Shown here piece by piece: positions 51,257 to 60,081 of a stretch of 64,000 nucleotides of DNA; within the stretch, counting starts at the first letter, position 1, and every line of letters begins with the position of its first letter. The translations under genes and the position numbers were made by a program. The notes under the pieces were generated by a model. That model did not search any database, was not told where the DNA came from, and saw only the letters and a program-made list of their open reading frames with translations. The stretch is from assembly GCF_027594425.1 (NCBI RefSeq), contig NZ_CP115159.1, positions 434,001-498,000 on the forward strand. Direction: 5' to 3'. This DNA is from Zunongwangia sp. HGR-M22 (lineage in GTDB: Bacteria > Bacteroidota > Bacteroidia > Flavobacteriales > Flavobacteriaceae).

Positions 51257-51811
51257 ATGAAAAAACTATTTTTTATAGCCTTCATGATTCTTGGAGTCAC
51301 TGCACACGCCCAGCAGGAGAATATCGAGATCAACTGGATGACGATGAACGAAGCTCTGGCGGCTCAAAAAGAAGCGCCTAAAAATATCATTATGGATGCG
51401 TATACTGTTTGGTGTGGGCCGTGTAAAATGTTAGATAAAAACACTTTTGGGCATCCCCAGGTAGCGCAGTTTATAAACGAAAACTATTATCCGGTAAAAT
51501 TTAATGCTGAAGGAGAACAGGAAATCAACTACAAAGACAAAGTTTTTAGTAATCCCCAATACGATCCAGAATTAAAAGCGAGAAGGAATAGTCCGCATGA
51601 GTTTGCGAGAGCTTTAAATATTTCAGCCTATCCAAGTATCGTTTTCTTTGATGAGCAAGGTGAATTAATAGCACCTTTAAAAGGTTACAGATCGCCAGAG
51701 CAAATAGAAATTTTCCTTAAAATCTTCGCAAAGGATGAGTACAAGAATTTAACTTCAGAAAAAGCCTGGAAAGAATACAATGAAAACTTCAAACCTACGT
51801 TTACAAAGTAA
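51257..51811 (+). CDS. Exported thioredoxin-fold protein with WCGPC active site
   Basis: 184 residues. The start is the ATG at 51257, not the in-frame TTG two codons earlier. The signal peptide ends AHAQ (18), and the active-site Cys53/Cys56 lie in VWCGPCKMLDKNTF. The cis-Pro region is ISAYPSIVFFD and then GYRSPEQIE. It resembles periplasmic thiol:disulfide proteins with a loop inserted between the active site and the cis-Pro (about 75-115). Substrate unknown; it has no obvious operon partner and is followed convergently by comEC. Confidence 0.88.
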   Translation: MKKLFFIAFMILGVTAHAQQENIEINWMTMNEALAAQKEAPKNIIMDAYTVWCGPCKMLDKNTFGHPQVAQFINENYYPVKFNAEGEQEINYKDKVFSNPQYDPELKARRNSPHEFARALNISAYPSIVFFDEQGELIAPLKGYRSPEQIEIFLKIFAKDEYKNLTSEKAWKEYNENFKPTFTK

Positions 51812-51843
51812 GTGTTAGTTGTATCATAAACAATAGTTTGTGG

Positions 51844-53850
51844 TTAGTAGTTAAAAGCTCCCTTTTTGCCAGTTTGGTAGAAAGGGATTTTTTTGTTGGC
51901 ACAGGTTGCTTTCCAAAGCTGAATAAAACTCGGGTAATTGCTGGCATCTGCGACAATCATAGTTGGTTCTAAAACTTGAATAACTCGGTTTAAATTTACT
52001 TTTGGTGAATTTGATAGTACCAGGATATCAGGATTAAATTCAGGGAAATTATAAAGCGTGGTGCTATCGATTAGCAGTATTCGTTTTTCTTTCAGAAGAT
52101 AAAAATTCTGTAATTTATGAAATTCAATATTCGAGATTCTTTCTTCTAGTTTGAAGTTCTCAAAATATCGCCAATTCGTATCTTTTGCCTTATTTCCGTA
52201 GAGAGTCAATTTCTCCGATTTCTTTTCAGCAATTAAAGTGCTGCCCGATTTATTCAGGATAAAAATTTCTTCGGAAGAATGCTCATATTCTTCAAAAAGT
52301 ATACTTATTTGAAATAGTATGATTCCGCAGAAAACATAAAAAACGTATTTTCTCTTTTTAAGCTGAAGTAAAAAATAGGAGCTTAAAATAATTCCGAATA
52401 AAAAAATTACAGCAGGAACGCTAAGATGAATTTCTCTAAATATAAAAGCGTCCTGGCTGGCAATCCATGCGATGTATTGGTTTAGTTTTTCAATTAGAAA
52501 AGAATATAGGTCGATTAGAGTTTTAGGGAGTATGCCAAAAACACTCAATATTAAAACGAATATTCCTGAAATTAATAAAACTCCCAAGCCGGGAAGGATA
52601 ACGATATTGGTGAGTAAAAATAGTCCTGGGAATTGATGAAAATAGAAAAGACTTAAAGGCAAAACGCCAATTTGGGCACAAATGCTCACCGTTATTGTTT
52701 GATATAGTAATCTGATGATCTTGTTATTTGGATACCAGAGTTTGTTGAATTTTGGTTGAAATAGAGCTATGCTAAAAACCGCAGCAAAACTCAATTGAAA
52801 ACCTAGCTGAAACACATAAAATGGATTAATAAGAATTAGAACAAAAAATGCCGAAAAAATCGTATTTAGTAAGTTTACCTTCCTGTTAATTTGTAATCCA
52901 AAAGCAATAAGGCTAAACATTAAAGAAGCTCGAACCACCGAAGCTGAAAATCCCGTTAGTAAAGCAAAAGCCCAAATACCTGCTAAAGTGATTAGAAATT
53001 TTATCCATTTTAATTGCTGAAGCGGTTTTAGAATAAAATTGAGTAGCAACAATACAATCCCAACGTGTAATCCTGAAACGGCCAGAATATGAATCGCACC
53101 TGCTGAGGCATATTCGCTATAAATCTTATCTGAAATTGAAGTACGGTCTCCTAAAATTAAAGCTTTTATTACTGCCAGCTCCTCTTTTTTAAACCCCGCG
53201 GAGGTTAGGCTTTTTAATAAACTAGTTCTGGGGTTTGCCATAAAAGAAGTTTCGCGGTTTTTAATGTATATTATTTGATCTTCGGAAAGTTGAATTTGGT
53301 TAAATATTCCCTGAAATTTCATGTATTCTGAATAATCAAATTGATGCGGATTTAAAGGAGATCTTATGGGTTGAACTAAAGCGGGAATTATTAGTTTTTG
53401 CCCGACTTCAATTTTGGATTGTAATGGAAGAGCAATTAGCATTTCACCTTTTACAGCAGTCTTTACATCGTTTTTAGTGGAGATGATATGATCAACTTCA
53501 GCAATAAATCTTTTTTGAAAGTTCGTTTTTAGTTCTTCTTTCAGTTTTATGCTTAACAAATCATTCTCAGAAGTAATAAAATGCGAAAAATAATTATGCT
53601 GATTTTCGGGGAATTTTAGTTGATACGAAATGCTTCCGAAGAGAAATAATAAAACGTAACAGGAAATGCCAAAATAACTTTCCTGATAAAGTTGTCTTGT
53701 AGATCTAAAAAATGAAAACAGGAAAAAGAGAATTGTAATTCCTGCTGAAATAAGGAAATACGAGAGTTCTATTTTGGTGTAACACGCAGTCAAAATTCCG
53801 CATAAAACCGCAATCGAGAACTTAAGAATCTTGATGTTTGTATAACCCAT
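51844..53850 (-). CDS. ComEC/Rec2-family inner-membrane DNA-uptake protein, short form
   Basis: 668 residues. N-terminal hydrophobic segments, then a DUF4131-like OB region (about 85-195), then the Competence core (about 215-510) with LGDRTSISDKIYSEYASAGAIHILAVSGLHVG, the family signature. The C-terminal ~150 residues keep the outline of the metallo-beta-lactamase tail (PDILVLSNSP, VADASNYPS, IPFYQTGKKGAF) but no HxHxDH metal motif, so a nuclease role is unlikely for this part. ComEC carries single-stranded DNA through the inner membrane. It is the last gene of the surE operon. Confidence 0.88.
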   Translation of the reverse strand: MGYTNIKILKFSIAVLCGILTACYTKIELSYFLISAGITILFFLFSFFRSTRQLYQESYFGISCYVLLFLFGSISYQLKFPENQHNYFSHFITSENDLLSIKLKEELKTNFQKRFIAEVDHIISTKNDVKTAVKGEMLIALPLQSKIEVGQKLIIPALVQPIRSPLNPHQFDYSEYMKFQGIFNQIQLSEDQIIYIKNRETSFMANPRTSLLKSLTSAGFKKEELAVIKALILGDRTSISDKIYSEYASAGAIHILAVSGLHVGIVLLLLNFILKPLQQLKWIKFLITLAGIWAFALLTGFSASVVRASLMFSLIAFGLQINRKVNLLNTIFSAFFVLILINPFYVFQLGFQLSFAAVFSIALFQPKFNKLWYPNNKIIRLLYQTITVSICAQIGVLPLSLFYFHQFPGLFLLTNIVILPGLGVLLISGIFVLILSVFGILPKTLIDLYSFLIEKLNQYIAWIASQDAFIFREIHLSVPAVIFLFGIILSSYFLLQLKKRKYVFYVFCGIILFQISILFEEYEHSSEEIFILNKSGSTLIAEKKSEKLTLYGNKAKDTNWRYFENFKLEERISNIEFHKLQNFYLLKEKRILLIDSTTLYNFPEFNPDILVLSNSPKVNLNRVIQVLEPTMIVADASNYPSFIQLWKATCANKKIPFYQTGKKGAFNY

Positions 53851-53920
53851 CTTTCTGATAATTAGAAAGTAGGGTCAGTTTAAAAATAATAAAATTTCTA
53901 AATTTGACGAAATTTGTTTA

Positions 53921-54493
53921 CTAGATCACTCGCCGTGCCATTACAAACGTATTGTTCCAGTAATTTTCTGAAAGTCGGCTTATCACAACCCCCAAGGAAG
54001 TTGTGGAATGGATAAAAAGTATGTCTCCTTGCGAGATATCGACGACCATCCCAACATGATTTATCACCTTTTTATTTTTGTTGGTTTCGAAAAATAAGAG
54101 ATCGCCAACCGTAACATCTTTTAAATACAAACGCTCGCCCTGAAGTGACATGGCGCGAGACGTTCTTGGTAATTGAATGTCGTTTTCCTGAAAAGAAACA
54201 TATAAAAGGCCAGAGCAATCCATGCCTCGTTTTGTTGTCCCGCCGTATTTGTATTTGGTACCTTCAAAACCAATCGCATAATTTACAATATCATAAACAC
54301 GCTCGTCTTTTGGTTTGATGGTGTTGTTGTGTTTGGTAACTTCAGGATTATAATGTCTGGTTTTTTTAGTTCTAACTTCCTTTTTAGTAGTGACTACCTT
54401 GGGTTTAGAACTTCCGCAAGAGGTTAAGAAAATGGCGGTACATAGCATTAAGCTAAATTTTAGAAGCGGCTTCATCATCATTCTTCTTTTCAT
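53921..54493 (-). CDS. NlpC/P60 (C40) cell-wall hydrolase lipoprotein
   Basis: 190 residues. A lipobox (LTSC, Cys26) indicates a lipoprotein, after which comes a Thr/Lys-rich stretch (30-62). The NlpC/P60 domain (about 68-190) has the catalytic triad: Cys93 in GMDCSGLLYVSF, His146 in NHVGMV and His162 in FIHSTTSLG. Such enzymes cut peptidoglycan stem peptides (gamma-D-Glu to meso-DAP). Several Met codons crowd the start; I use the first. It lies between lpxB and comEC. Confidence 0.9.
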   Translation of the reverse strand: MKRRMMMKPLLKFSLMLCTAIFLTSCGSSKPKVVTTKKEVRTKKTRHYNPEVTKHNNTIKPKDERVYDIVNYAIGFEGTKYKYGGTTKRGMDCSGLLYVSFQENDIQLPRTSRAMSLQGERLYLKDVTVGDLLFFETNKNKKVINHVGMVVDISQGDILFIHSTTSLGVVISRLSENYWNNTFVMARRVI

Positions 54494-54518
54494 ATTTGGG
54501 GCTTAATAAATTTCTAAA

Positions 54519-55631
54519 CTACTTTAAAGTATTATAAATTAGACTGGCAGTCTCCAGACTGGCGCCGGTTCCTCCTAATTTTTGCTCTAATTGATCGTAA
54601 TCTTTTAAAAGTCTCGCTCTGTTTTTTTCTTCTAAAATCTTTTTTAATTCTTTTTTTAGGGAATCTGAGTTGAATTCTCCCTGTATCAATTCTTTAACGA
54701 CCTCACGATCCATAATAAGGTTGACCAGCGAGATATAATCTAAATTAATAATTCTTTTGGCAATGTGATAAGAAATATAGCTTCCTTTATAGCAAACTAC
54801 TTCTGGAACTTTAAAAAGAGCGGTTTCTAAAGTTGCAGTTCCAGAGGTGACCAAAGCAGCATGAGCACAACTTAAAATATCATAAGTTTTGTTCATTACT
54901 AAATTGATATTGGTCTTTTTTAAGTAAGGCTGATAGAATTCTGGATACTGACTTGGAGCACCGGCAATTACAAACTGGTATTCTTTAAAATCTTGAGTAA
55001 TACTTAGCATTACTTCTAGCATTTTAGAAATTTCCTGTTTTCTACTTCCGGGAAGTAAAGCAATAATTGGACGTTTATCCAGATTGTTTTCTTTCTTGAA
55101 AATTTCTACATCGGTATTTTTCCTATTATCAATTGCATCGATAAGGGGATGTCCCACAAAATTGACCGGGAAATCATGTTTGTTTTCGTAGAATTCTTTT
55201 TCGAAAGGTAAGATCACATACATGTGATCGATATCCCTTTTAATCGCTTTAATTCGGTTTTCTTTCCAGGCCCAAATTTGTGGAGAAATATAAAAGTGAT
55301 TGGCGTAGCCTTGCTCTTTAGACCATTTAGCTATCCTTAAATTAAAACCCGGATAATCTATAAAGATCAAAGCATCCGGTTTATAGGCAGTAATATCTTT
55401 TTTGCAAATTGAAATATTATTCATGATGGTGCGAAGGTTCATCACAACTTCAGCAAATCCCATAAATGCAAGATCACGGTAATGTTTTACCATAGTGCCG
55501 CCCTGTGCCTGCATAAGATCGCCTCCCCAAAATCGAAATTCGGCATTTGGATCTACTATTTTAAGAGACTTCATAAGATTAGAAGCGTGTAGATCTCCCG
55601 AAGCTTCTCCTGCTATGATATAATATTTCAT
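54519..55631 (-). CDS. lpxB: Lipid-A-disaccharide synthase
   Basis: Peripheral-membrane glycosyltransferase that joins UDP-diacylglucosamine and lipid X to form the lipid A disaccharide. 370 residues with the N-terminal IIAGEASGDLHASNLM, FIDYPGFNLRIAKWSK, the PQIWAWKENRIK block, FEKEFYE, GHPLID, ALLPGSRKQEI and TSGTATLETALFKVPEVVCYKG. Length fits the family. It lies in the surE-small protein-lpxB-NlpC-comEC operon. Confidence 0.96.
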   Translation of the reverse strand: MKYYIIAGEASGDLHASNLMKSLKIVDPNAEFRFWGGDLMQAQGGTMVKHYRDLAFMGFAEVVMNLRTIMNNISICKKDITAYKPDALIFIDYPGFNLRIAKWSKEQGYANHFYISPQIWAWKENRIKAIKRDIDHMYVILPFEKEFYENKHDFPVNFVGHPLIDAIDNRKNTDVEIFKKENNLDKRPIIALLPGSRKQEISKMLEVMLSITQDFKEYQFVIAGAPSQYPEFYQPYLKKTNINLVMNKTYDILSCAHAALVTSGTATLETALFKVPEVVCYKGSYISYHIAKRIINLDYISLVNLIMDREVVKELIQGEFNSDSLKKELKKILEEKNRARLLKDYDQLEQKLGGTGASLETASLIYNTLK

Positions 55632-55656
55632 GCTTTTTAATTTTGAATCTGAATAA

Positions 55657-55944
55657 TTAGAAATTTCGAATTTTAACGACAGCTATCGCAATAGCGACTA
55701 CAAGACAGGCAAATAAAATTCCGCGGGCATGGTACAGTTGTTTTTTTCGCATAAATACAAAAAAAGGTAGGAAGTTGAGAATCGCACCAATAGCTACTAA
55801 CTTCCCAAAGTAATCATTAGCAATAGAATCGCGAAGGCTGGCTTCAAAACTATAGTCAGAGAAAAATGTGGTAAACAAAAATACACCGGCAATAGTTGTA
55901 GAAATGCCTATTAAAAAACCAATAATTACATTGCTTTTATCCAT
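55657..55944 (-). CDS. Small membrane protein between surE and lpxB
   Basis: 95 residues with hydrophobic segments at about 5-30 (VIIGFLIGISTTIAGVFLFTTFF), 47-63 and 73-92. Its first 8 bp overlap the end of surE, so it is translated with it. I recall similar small proteins in this slot of flavobacterial operons but not an assigned function. It is too small for a transporter of known type; a role with LpxB or the envelope is guesswork. Confidence 0.75.
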   Translation of the reverse strand: MDKSNVIIGFLIGISTTIAGVFLFTTFFSDYSFEASLRDSIANDYFGKLVAIGAILNFLPFFVFMRKKQLYHARGILFACLVVAIAIAVVKIRNF

Positions 55945-56719
55945 CTAGTTTCCATTCGTTTAATTCCTTTATAAAATGGTGCGCCGTTAAATCGAATTGA
56001 ACCGGTACCAAAGAAACATATCCATTTTCTAATGCCCACTCGTCTGTATCTTGGCCTATGTCGTTATTTACAAAAGTTCCTGTAAGCCAGTAATAGTCTC
56101 GTCCCTGTGGATTAGTCCTTTTGTCAAACTCTTCTTTCCACTGGGCATTAGCCTGTCTACAAACTTTAATACCTTTAATTTCTTCCGCAGGTAATTTGGG
56201 GAAATTTACGTTCAAAACCACCCCTTTGGGCAATCCATTTTTAAGTACATTTTTGGTAATGGCTTTTACAAATTTTTTGCAAGGTTCAAAATCTGCATTT
56301 AAAGAATAGTCCAGTAGCGAGAATCCAATCGCGGGAATTCCTTCTACACCAGCTTCTACAGCAGCACTCATCGTGCCAGAATAAATAACGTTTATAGAAG
56401 AATTAGAGCCGTGGTTAATACCGCTTACACAAAGATCGGGTTTACGATGTAGAATCTCTTGTGTGGCAATTTTCACACAGTCGGCTGGCGTGCCAGAACA
56501 GCTATACTCTTTATGATTATAATTTTCTTTTAAGGTAACCGAATCACAGAATAGCGTATCGCTGATGGTGATCGCATGTCCCATTCCACTTTGTGGGCTG
56601 TCGGGAGCCACAACTACAACATCTCCAATCTCTTTCATTACCTGTAAAAGTGCCCGTATTCCTGGTGCTGTAATACCATCATCGTTCGTTACCAGTATTA
56701 GCGGTTTTTCTTTGCTCAT
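55937..56719 (-). CDS. surE: 5'/3'-nucleotidase SurE
   Basis: Metal-dependent phosphatase acting on nucleoside monophosphates, important in stationary phase. 260 residues with the metal-binding LVTNDDGITAPG (NDDG at 12-15), VVAPDSPQSGMGHAIT, CSGTPADCVKIA, SGINHGSNSSINVIYSGTMSAA and NVNFP. Standard length. It is first in the minus operon and divergent from the Prc-type protease gene. Confidence 0.97.
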   Translation of the reverse strand: MSKEKPLILVTNDDGITAPGIRALLQVMKEIGDVVVVAPDSPQSGMGHAITISDTLFCDSVTLKENYNHKEYSCSGTPADCVKIATQEILHRKPDLCVSGINHGSNSSINVIYSGTMSAAVEAGVEGIPAIGFSLLDYSLNADFEPCKKFVKAITKNVLKNGLPKGVVLNVNFPKLPAEEIKGIKVCRQANAQWKEEFDKRTNPQGRDYYWLTGTFVNNDIGQDTDEWALENGYVSLVPVQFDLTAHHFIKELNEWKLDG

Positions 56720-56844
56720 AGCTTAAATTTTATAGATGCTAAATTAGTAATTTCAAACGGAAACCGTATTTTAGTAGTTTAACAAATTATTAGAGACATT
56801 GCCGATGAATGGCACAGTTTTTAATGTATTTTGGAAAGAATATA

Positions 56845-59007
56845 ATGAAGAAATCTATGCGATATATGAGAAGGAATTTAAAAATCCTGGTATTAGCGGT
56901 TTTAATGGCAGCAACTTCATGCAGCTTTACCACTAAAAAGTTTGATGATCCTAACAAAGACAAACTTTTAATTGATCTTATTACCTATGTTCTTAGTCAG
57001 GGACATTATGATGCAAAAGAAATTAATGATGATTTTTCAGCAAAAGTTTACAATCACTATATCGAGAGTTTAGATCCTTCAAAACGTTTCTTTTATAAAA
57101 AGGATATTGAAGAATTTGAAAAATATAAGATGTTGATTGATGATGAAATTAATAATAAAGAACTTAATTTTTTCGATTTAACCTATTCCAAGCTTGTAAA
57201 GCGTAACGAAGAAGCTAAGAATCTTTATAAAGAAATCCTTGCAGAACCTTTCGATTTTAGTAAAGAAGAAGATTTTGTAGCCAATGGAGACGATCTTAAT
57301 TATGTAACTTCTAAGAAAGAATTGAAGGAACGTTGGAGAAAACAACTTAAATTTTCAACCCTTATTACATTTTACGATTTAAAGCAGGACGAAAAAAATA
57401 AAAAAGAAGATGATGCAGATTATAAAGTAAAAAGTGATGAGGAATTAGAGAAAAAAGCACGTGAAACTACAGAGAATAGTTTATCTGAATATTTTGATCT
57501 AACCGACGACTTAGAAAGAAATGATTATTTCTCTGTTTTTATAAATGCTGTTGTAGAGGAATTTGACCCTCATACCTATTATTTCGCACCAAGAGATAAA
57601 GATCGTTTTGATGTTGCAATGTCTGGTAAAATAGAAGGGATTGGCGCCAGATTACAAAAGAAAAATGACAATATTACTATCATGGATGTGATCTCAGGTG
57701 GTCCCGCATGGAAGAGTGACGAATTAGCTACCGGAGATGTTATCCTAAAAGTAAAACAAGAAGATGAAGACGAGCCGGTAAATATTGTAGGCATGCGTTT
57801 AGACGATGCAGTAGATTTAATCAAAGGACCAAAAGGATCTGAGGTTACTCTTACTGTGCGTAAAAAATTGCTAGGAAATATAGAGCAGGTTAAGCTTACC
57901 AGAGATATTGTTGAGATCGAAGAAACTTATGCAAAATCTGCAATGGTAGAAAAAGAAGGCAAGCAATATGGTTTAATTAATCTGCCTAAATTCTATTTTG
58001 ATATGGAAGATTATGATAGCCGTAATGCAGCTTCAGATATGCGTAAAGATATCGAGGCACTTAAAGAGCAAGGCATGGAAGGTCTTGTCGTGGATCTTCG
58101 TAATAACGGCGGTGGATCTTTAAAAACCGTAGTAGATATTGCAGGTTTATTTATCGAAAAAGGGCCGATTGTACAAGTGCAATCTAATGGAGAGCGCAAA
58201 GAAGTTCTTAATGATGAAGATTCTGAAATTGTTTGGGATGGTCCTCTTGTGATTTTGGTTAATGAATTGTCTGCTTCCGCTTCAGAAATTTTAGCGGCTG
58301 CAATGCAAGACTACAAAAGAGCTGTGATTATAGGAAGTAAACAAACCTATGGTAAAGGTACAGTTCAGAATGTGGTAGATTTAAATCGATGGTTAAGAAA
58401 TAGTGACTATGGAGACATGGGTGCGTTGAAAATAACTACTCAGAAGTTTTACAGAGTAAACGGTGGTTCTACTCAGTTAGAAGGCGTAAAGAGTGACGTT
58501 GTAGTTCCAGATCGTTATAGCTATGTGGATGTAGGTGAAAAAGATCAAGATAATCCATTACCATGGGATAAAATTGATCCCGCAGATTACGACATTTGGG
58601 ATGGTTATGTTGGATACGAAGAAGCGATCGAAAATAGTAAGAAGCGTATGGAGCAAAGTGAGCAAATAAAGCTTATAGAGCAAAATGCAAAATGGATTAA
58701 AGATCAAAGCGAAGATGATACCTATTCTTTAAACTTCGATCAATATGCAGCAAATGCTGATGAAACTAAAGAAGTTGCAAAGCAATACGACGCTTTAAAA
58801 AATTATAAAACAGATCTTTCTTTCGTTTCGCTACCTTACGAAAAGCAAATGTTTGAAGCAGATTCTACGCTTCAGGAAAAAAGAGATAGATGGCATAAGG
58901 ATTTGAGCCGAGATGTTTATGTTGAAGAAGCAATAAATGTACTTTCTGATATTAAGACGAATAACATTAAACATAAAGTAGCAGATTCAGATAAAATCAA
59001 GGATTAA
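56845..59007 (+). CDS. Carboxy-terminal (tail-specific) protease, S41 Prc-type
   Basis: 720 residues from the ATG at 56845; an upstream in-frame ATG (56809) would add a 12-residue prefix before the signal. The lipobox MAATSC puts a lipidated Cys at residue 26. An N-terminal Prc domain (about 30-225), a PDZ (about 245-325), the S41 core and a C-terminal DUF3340-like region (about 590-720) follow. The catalytic Ser lies in ELSASASEILAAAMQDY and the Lys in YGKGTVQ. It degrades proteins with exposed hydrophobic C-termini in the periplasm. A strong terminator follows. Confidence 0.93.
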   Translation: MKKSMRYMRRNLKILVLAVLMAATSCSFTTKKFDDPNKDKLLIDLITYVLSQGHYDAKEINDDFSAKVYNHYIESLDPSKRFFYKKDIEEFEKYKMLIDDEINNKELNFFDLTYSKLVKRNEEAKNLYKEILAEPFDFSKEEDFVANGDDLNYVTSKKELKERWRKQLKFSTLITFYDLKQDEKNKKEDDADYKVKSDEELEKKARETTENSLSEYFDLTDDLERNDYFSVFINAVVEEFDPHTYYFAPRDKDRFDVAMSGKIEGIGARLQKKNDNITIMDVISGGPAWKSDELATGDVILKVKQEDEDEPVNIVGMRLDDAVDLIKGPKGSEVTLTVRKKLLGNIEQVKLTRDIVEIEETYAKSAMVEKEGKQYGLINLPKFYFDMEDYDSRNAASDMRKDIEALKEQGMEGLVVDLRNNGGGSLKTVVDIAGLFIEKGPIVQVQSNGERKEVLNDEDSEIVWDGPLVILVNELSASASEILAAAMQDYKRAVIIGSKQTYGKGTVQNVVDLNRWLRNSDYGDMGALKITTQKFYRVNGGSTQLEGVKSDVVVPDRYSYVDVGEKDQDNPLPWDKIDPADYDIWDGYVGYEEAIENSKKRMEQSEQIKLIEQNAKWIKDQSEDDTYSLNFDQYAANADETKEVAKQYDALKNYKTDLSFVSLPYEKQMFEADSTLQEKRDRWHKDLSRDVYVEEAINVLSDIKTNNIKHKVADSDKIKD

Positions 59008-59027
59008 TAGCTAATAAATGTAATTTC

Positions 59028-59065
59028 AAAAAACGCCCAAAGTTCTCTAACTTTGGGCGTTTTTA
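59028..59065 (+). terminator. Intrinsic terminator after the Prc-type protease gene
   Basis: AAAAACGCCCAAAGTT (ending 59044) pairs with AACTTTGGGCGTTTTT (beginning 59049) over a 4-nt loop, giving a 16-bp stem and a T-run. Confidence 0.93.
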
Positions 59066-59077
59066 ATTTTGATAAAA

Positions 59078-59158
59078 ATGAAACGAAAAATTATATATCC
59101 TTTTTTGATTTTAGTTGTTGCTGCAGTGCTTTTAGTGGTCGAGCGGTGTACGATGTAA
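59078..59158 (+). CDS. Possible 26-residue single-TM small protein
   Basis: ATG at 59078, TAA at 59156-59158. The product starts MKRKIIYPFLILVVAAVLLV and ends VERCTM: basic start, one hydrophobic helix of about 17 residues, short tail with a Cys. The -7-like TAATTTTG (59064-59071) overlaps the terminator and would give a near leaderless message. It looks like a small membrane protein but chance is not excluded. Confidence 0.3.
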   Translation: MKRKIIYPFLILVVAAVLLVVERCTM

Positions 59159-59308
59159 TTTGAAGTGATTGATTCTCTTCAGCGGTTTTATTTTAGATTT
59201 TCGGGAAAGATTCTTCAAGTTTTTCTTCGGAAGAAAGATCGAGAGGAATTAAAATTAGTGAATTTTCCTTCTAATTTTGGCTAATTTCAATCTGTTTGAA
59301 ATCCTTAA

Positions 59309-59995
59309 TCAACTTTTTTGATACGTCAGACTTCTTTCTATTGCATGCTGAATTTTGCGGATTTTCGTAGCGCTATTATTCAAACTTTGAACATTCGCTT
59401 GGTATGTTCTTATTTCCCTTAAATTAGGAAAGCTAAGTTTTTTGCTGGTGAAGGATTTCGTGCAAATTAGGTTCGGGTAATTTAGAATAAGTATAATAAG
59501 TTGTACAATATTCGTTTTACGGACTTCGAATCCTATCTTTTCGGCTGTTCGTTGATTAAGAATATAAGTTGAGCCAATTATTTCTAAGCTCAAATTTTCC
59601 CTATTCGAATCTACAATATGTAGTAAACCTTTTAAATATTCTGAAAGGATTAGATTCTTCCGCTGTTTTGCCGAGCTATCTTTATCGAGAGTGAAATAAT
59701 AATCGAATAAAGTCCCTCCATGAATAGTGATCTGATCATTCTTTTCTTTTTCTGAAATAAGAAATAACGACTCATATTTCAATTTACCAGTTTTTATCAT
59801 TGAAGGCATATCGAAAAAAGGTGCTAATACAGAGCAAAGAATCCAGAGAACGAAAACGCTTAAAAAATAGATGCTGAAATAGATTGAAATAAAAATTACC
59901 GGAATTAATATAGCGATACAACAGAAAATCAATTTTATTATAAAACTTGTTTTCTGTTTAGATGAAAGCTGATAATATCGATTTTCTAAATGCAA
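59309..59995 (-). CDS. Unrecognised membrane protein, 228 residues
   Basis: Two hydrophobic segments in the first third (about 20-40 and 43-62), then a soluble part with no motif I recognise. It contains LKYESLFLISEKEKNDQITIHGGTLFDYYFTLD (read in parts: KYESLFLISEKE, HGGTLFDYYF) and an Asn/Lys-rich tail. The C-terminal half may fold against the inner face of the membrane. It stands between the convergent Prc-type gene and rodA, with an 86-bp gap to rodA, and has no clear promoter. I would not assign a function. Confidence 0.7.
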   Translation of the reverse strand: MHLENRYYQLSSKQKTSFIIKLIFCCIAILIPVIFISIYFSIYFLSVFVLWILCSVLAPFFDMPSMIKTGKLKYESLFLISEKEKNDQITIHGGTLFDYYFTLDKDSSAKQRKNLILSEYLKGLLHIVDSNRENLSLEIIGSTYILNQRTAEKIGFEVRKTNIVQLIILILNYPNLICTKSFTSKKLSFPNLREIRTYQANVQSLNNSATKIRKIQHAIERSLTYQKS

Positions 59996-60081
59996 TTCCT
60001 ATTTAATGTTATTCTTGAAATTTGAAGTGTTTAAAATACTTTTCAGTAGTTATATAAAAGGTTCAAAATAAGTATTCAGTA

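Larger units (their letters stand above)
59008..59308. other. 301-bp stretch without a recognised gene
   Basis: It holds the terminator at 59028-59065, one 26-codon reading frame (59078-59158, plus) and about 150 bp of AT-rich DNA. I see no further coding signal. The tail (59159-59308) contains only a short TTCTTC-GG-AAGAA repeat. Confidence 0.6.

Noticed and set aside
53851-53869. CTTTCT/AGAAAG inverted repeat before comEC as an operator
   Set aside because: Only 6-bp AT-rich arms and no promoter match near it; expected by chance.
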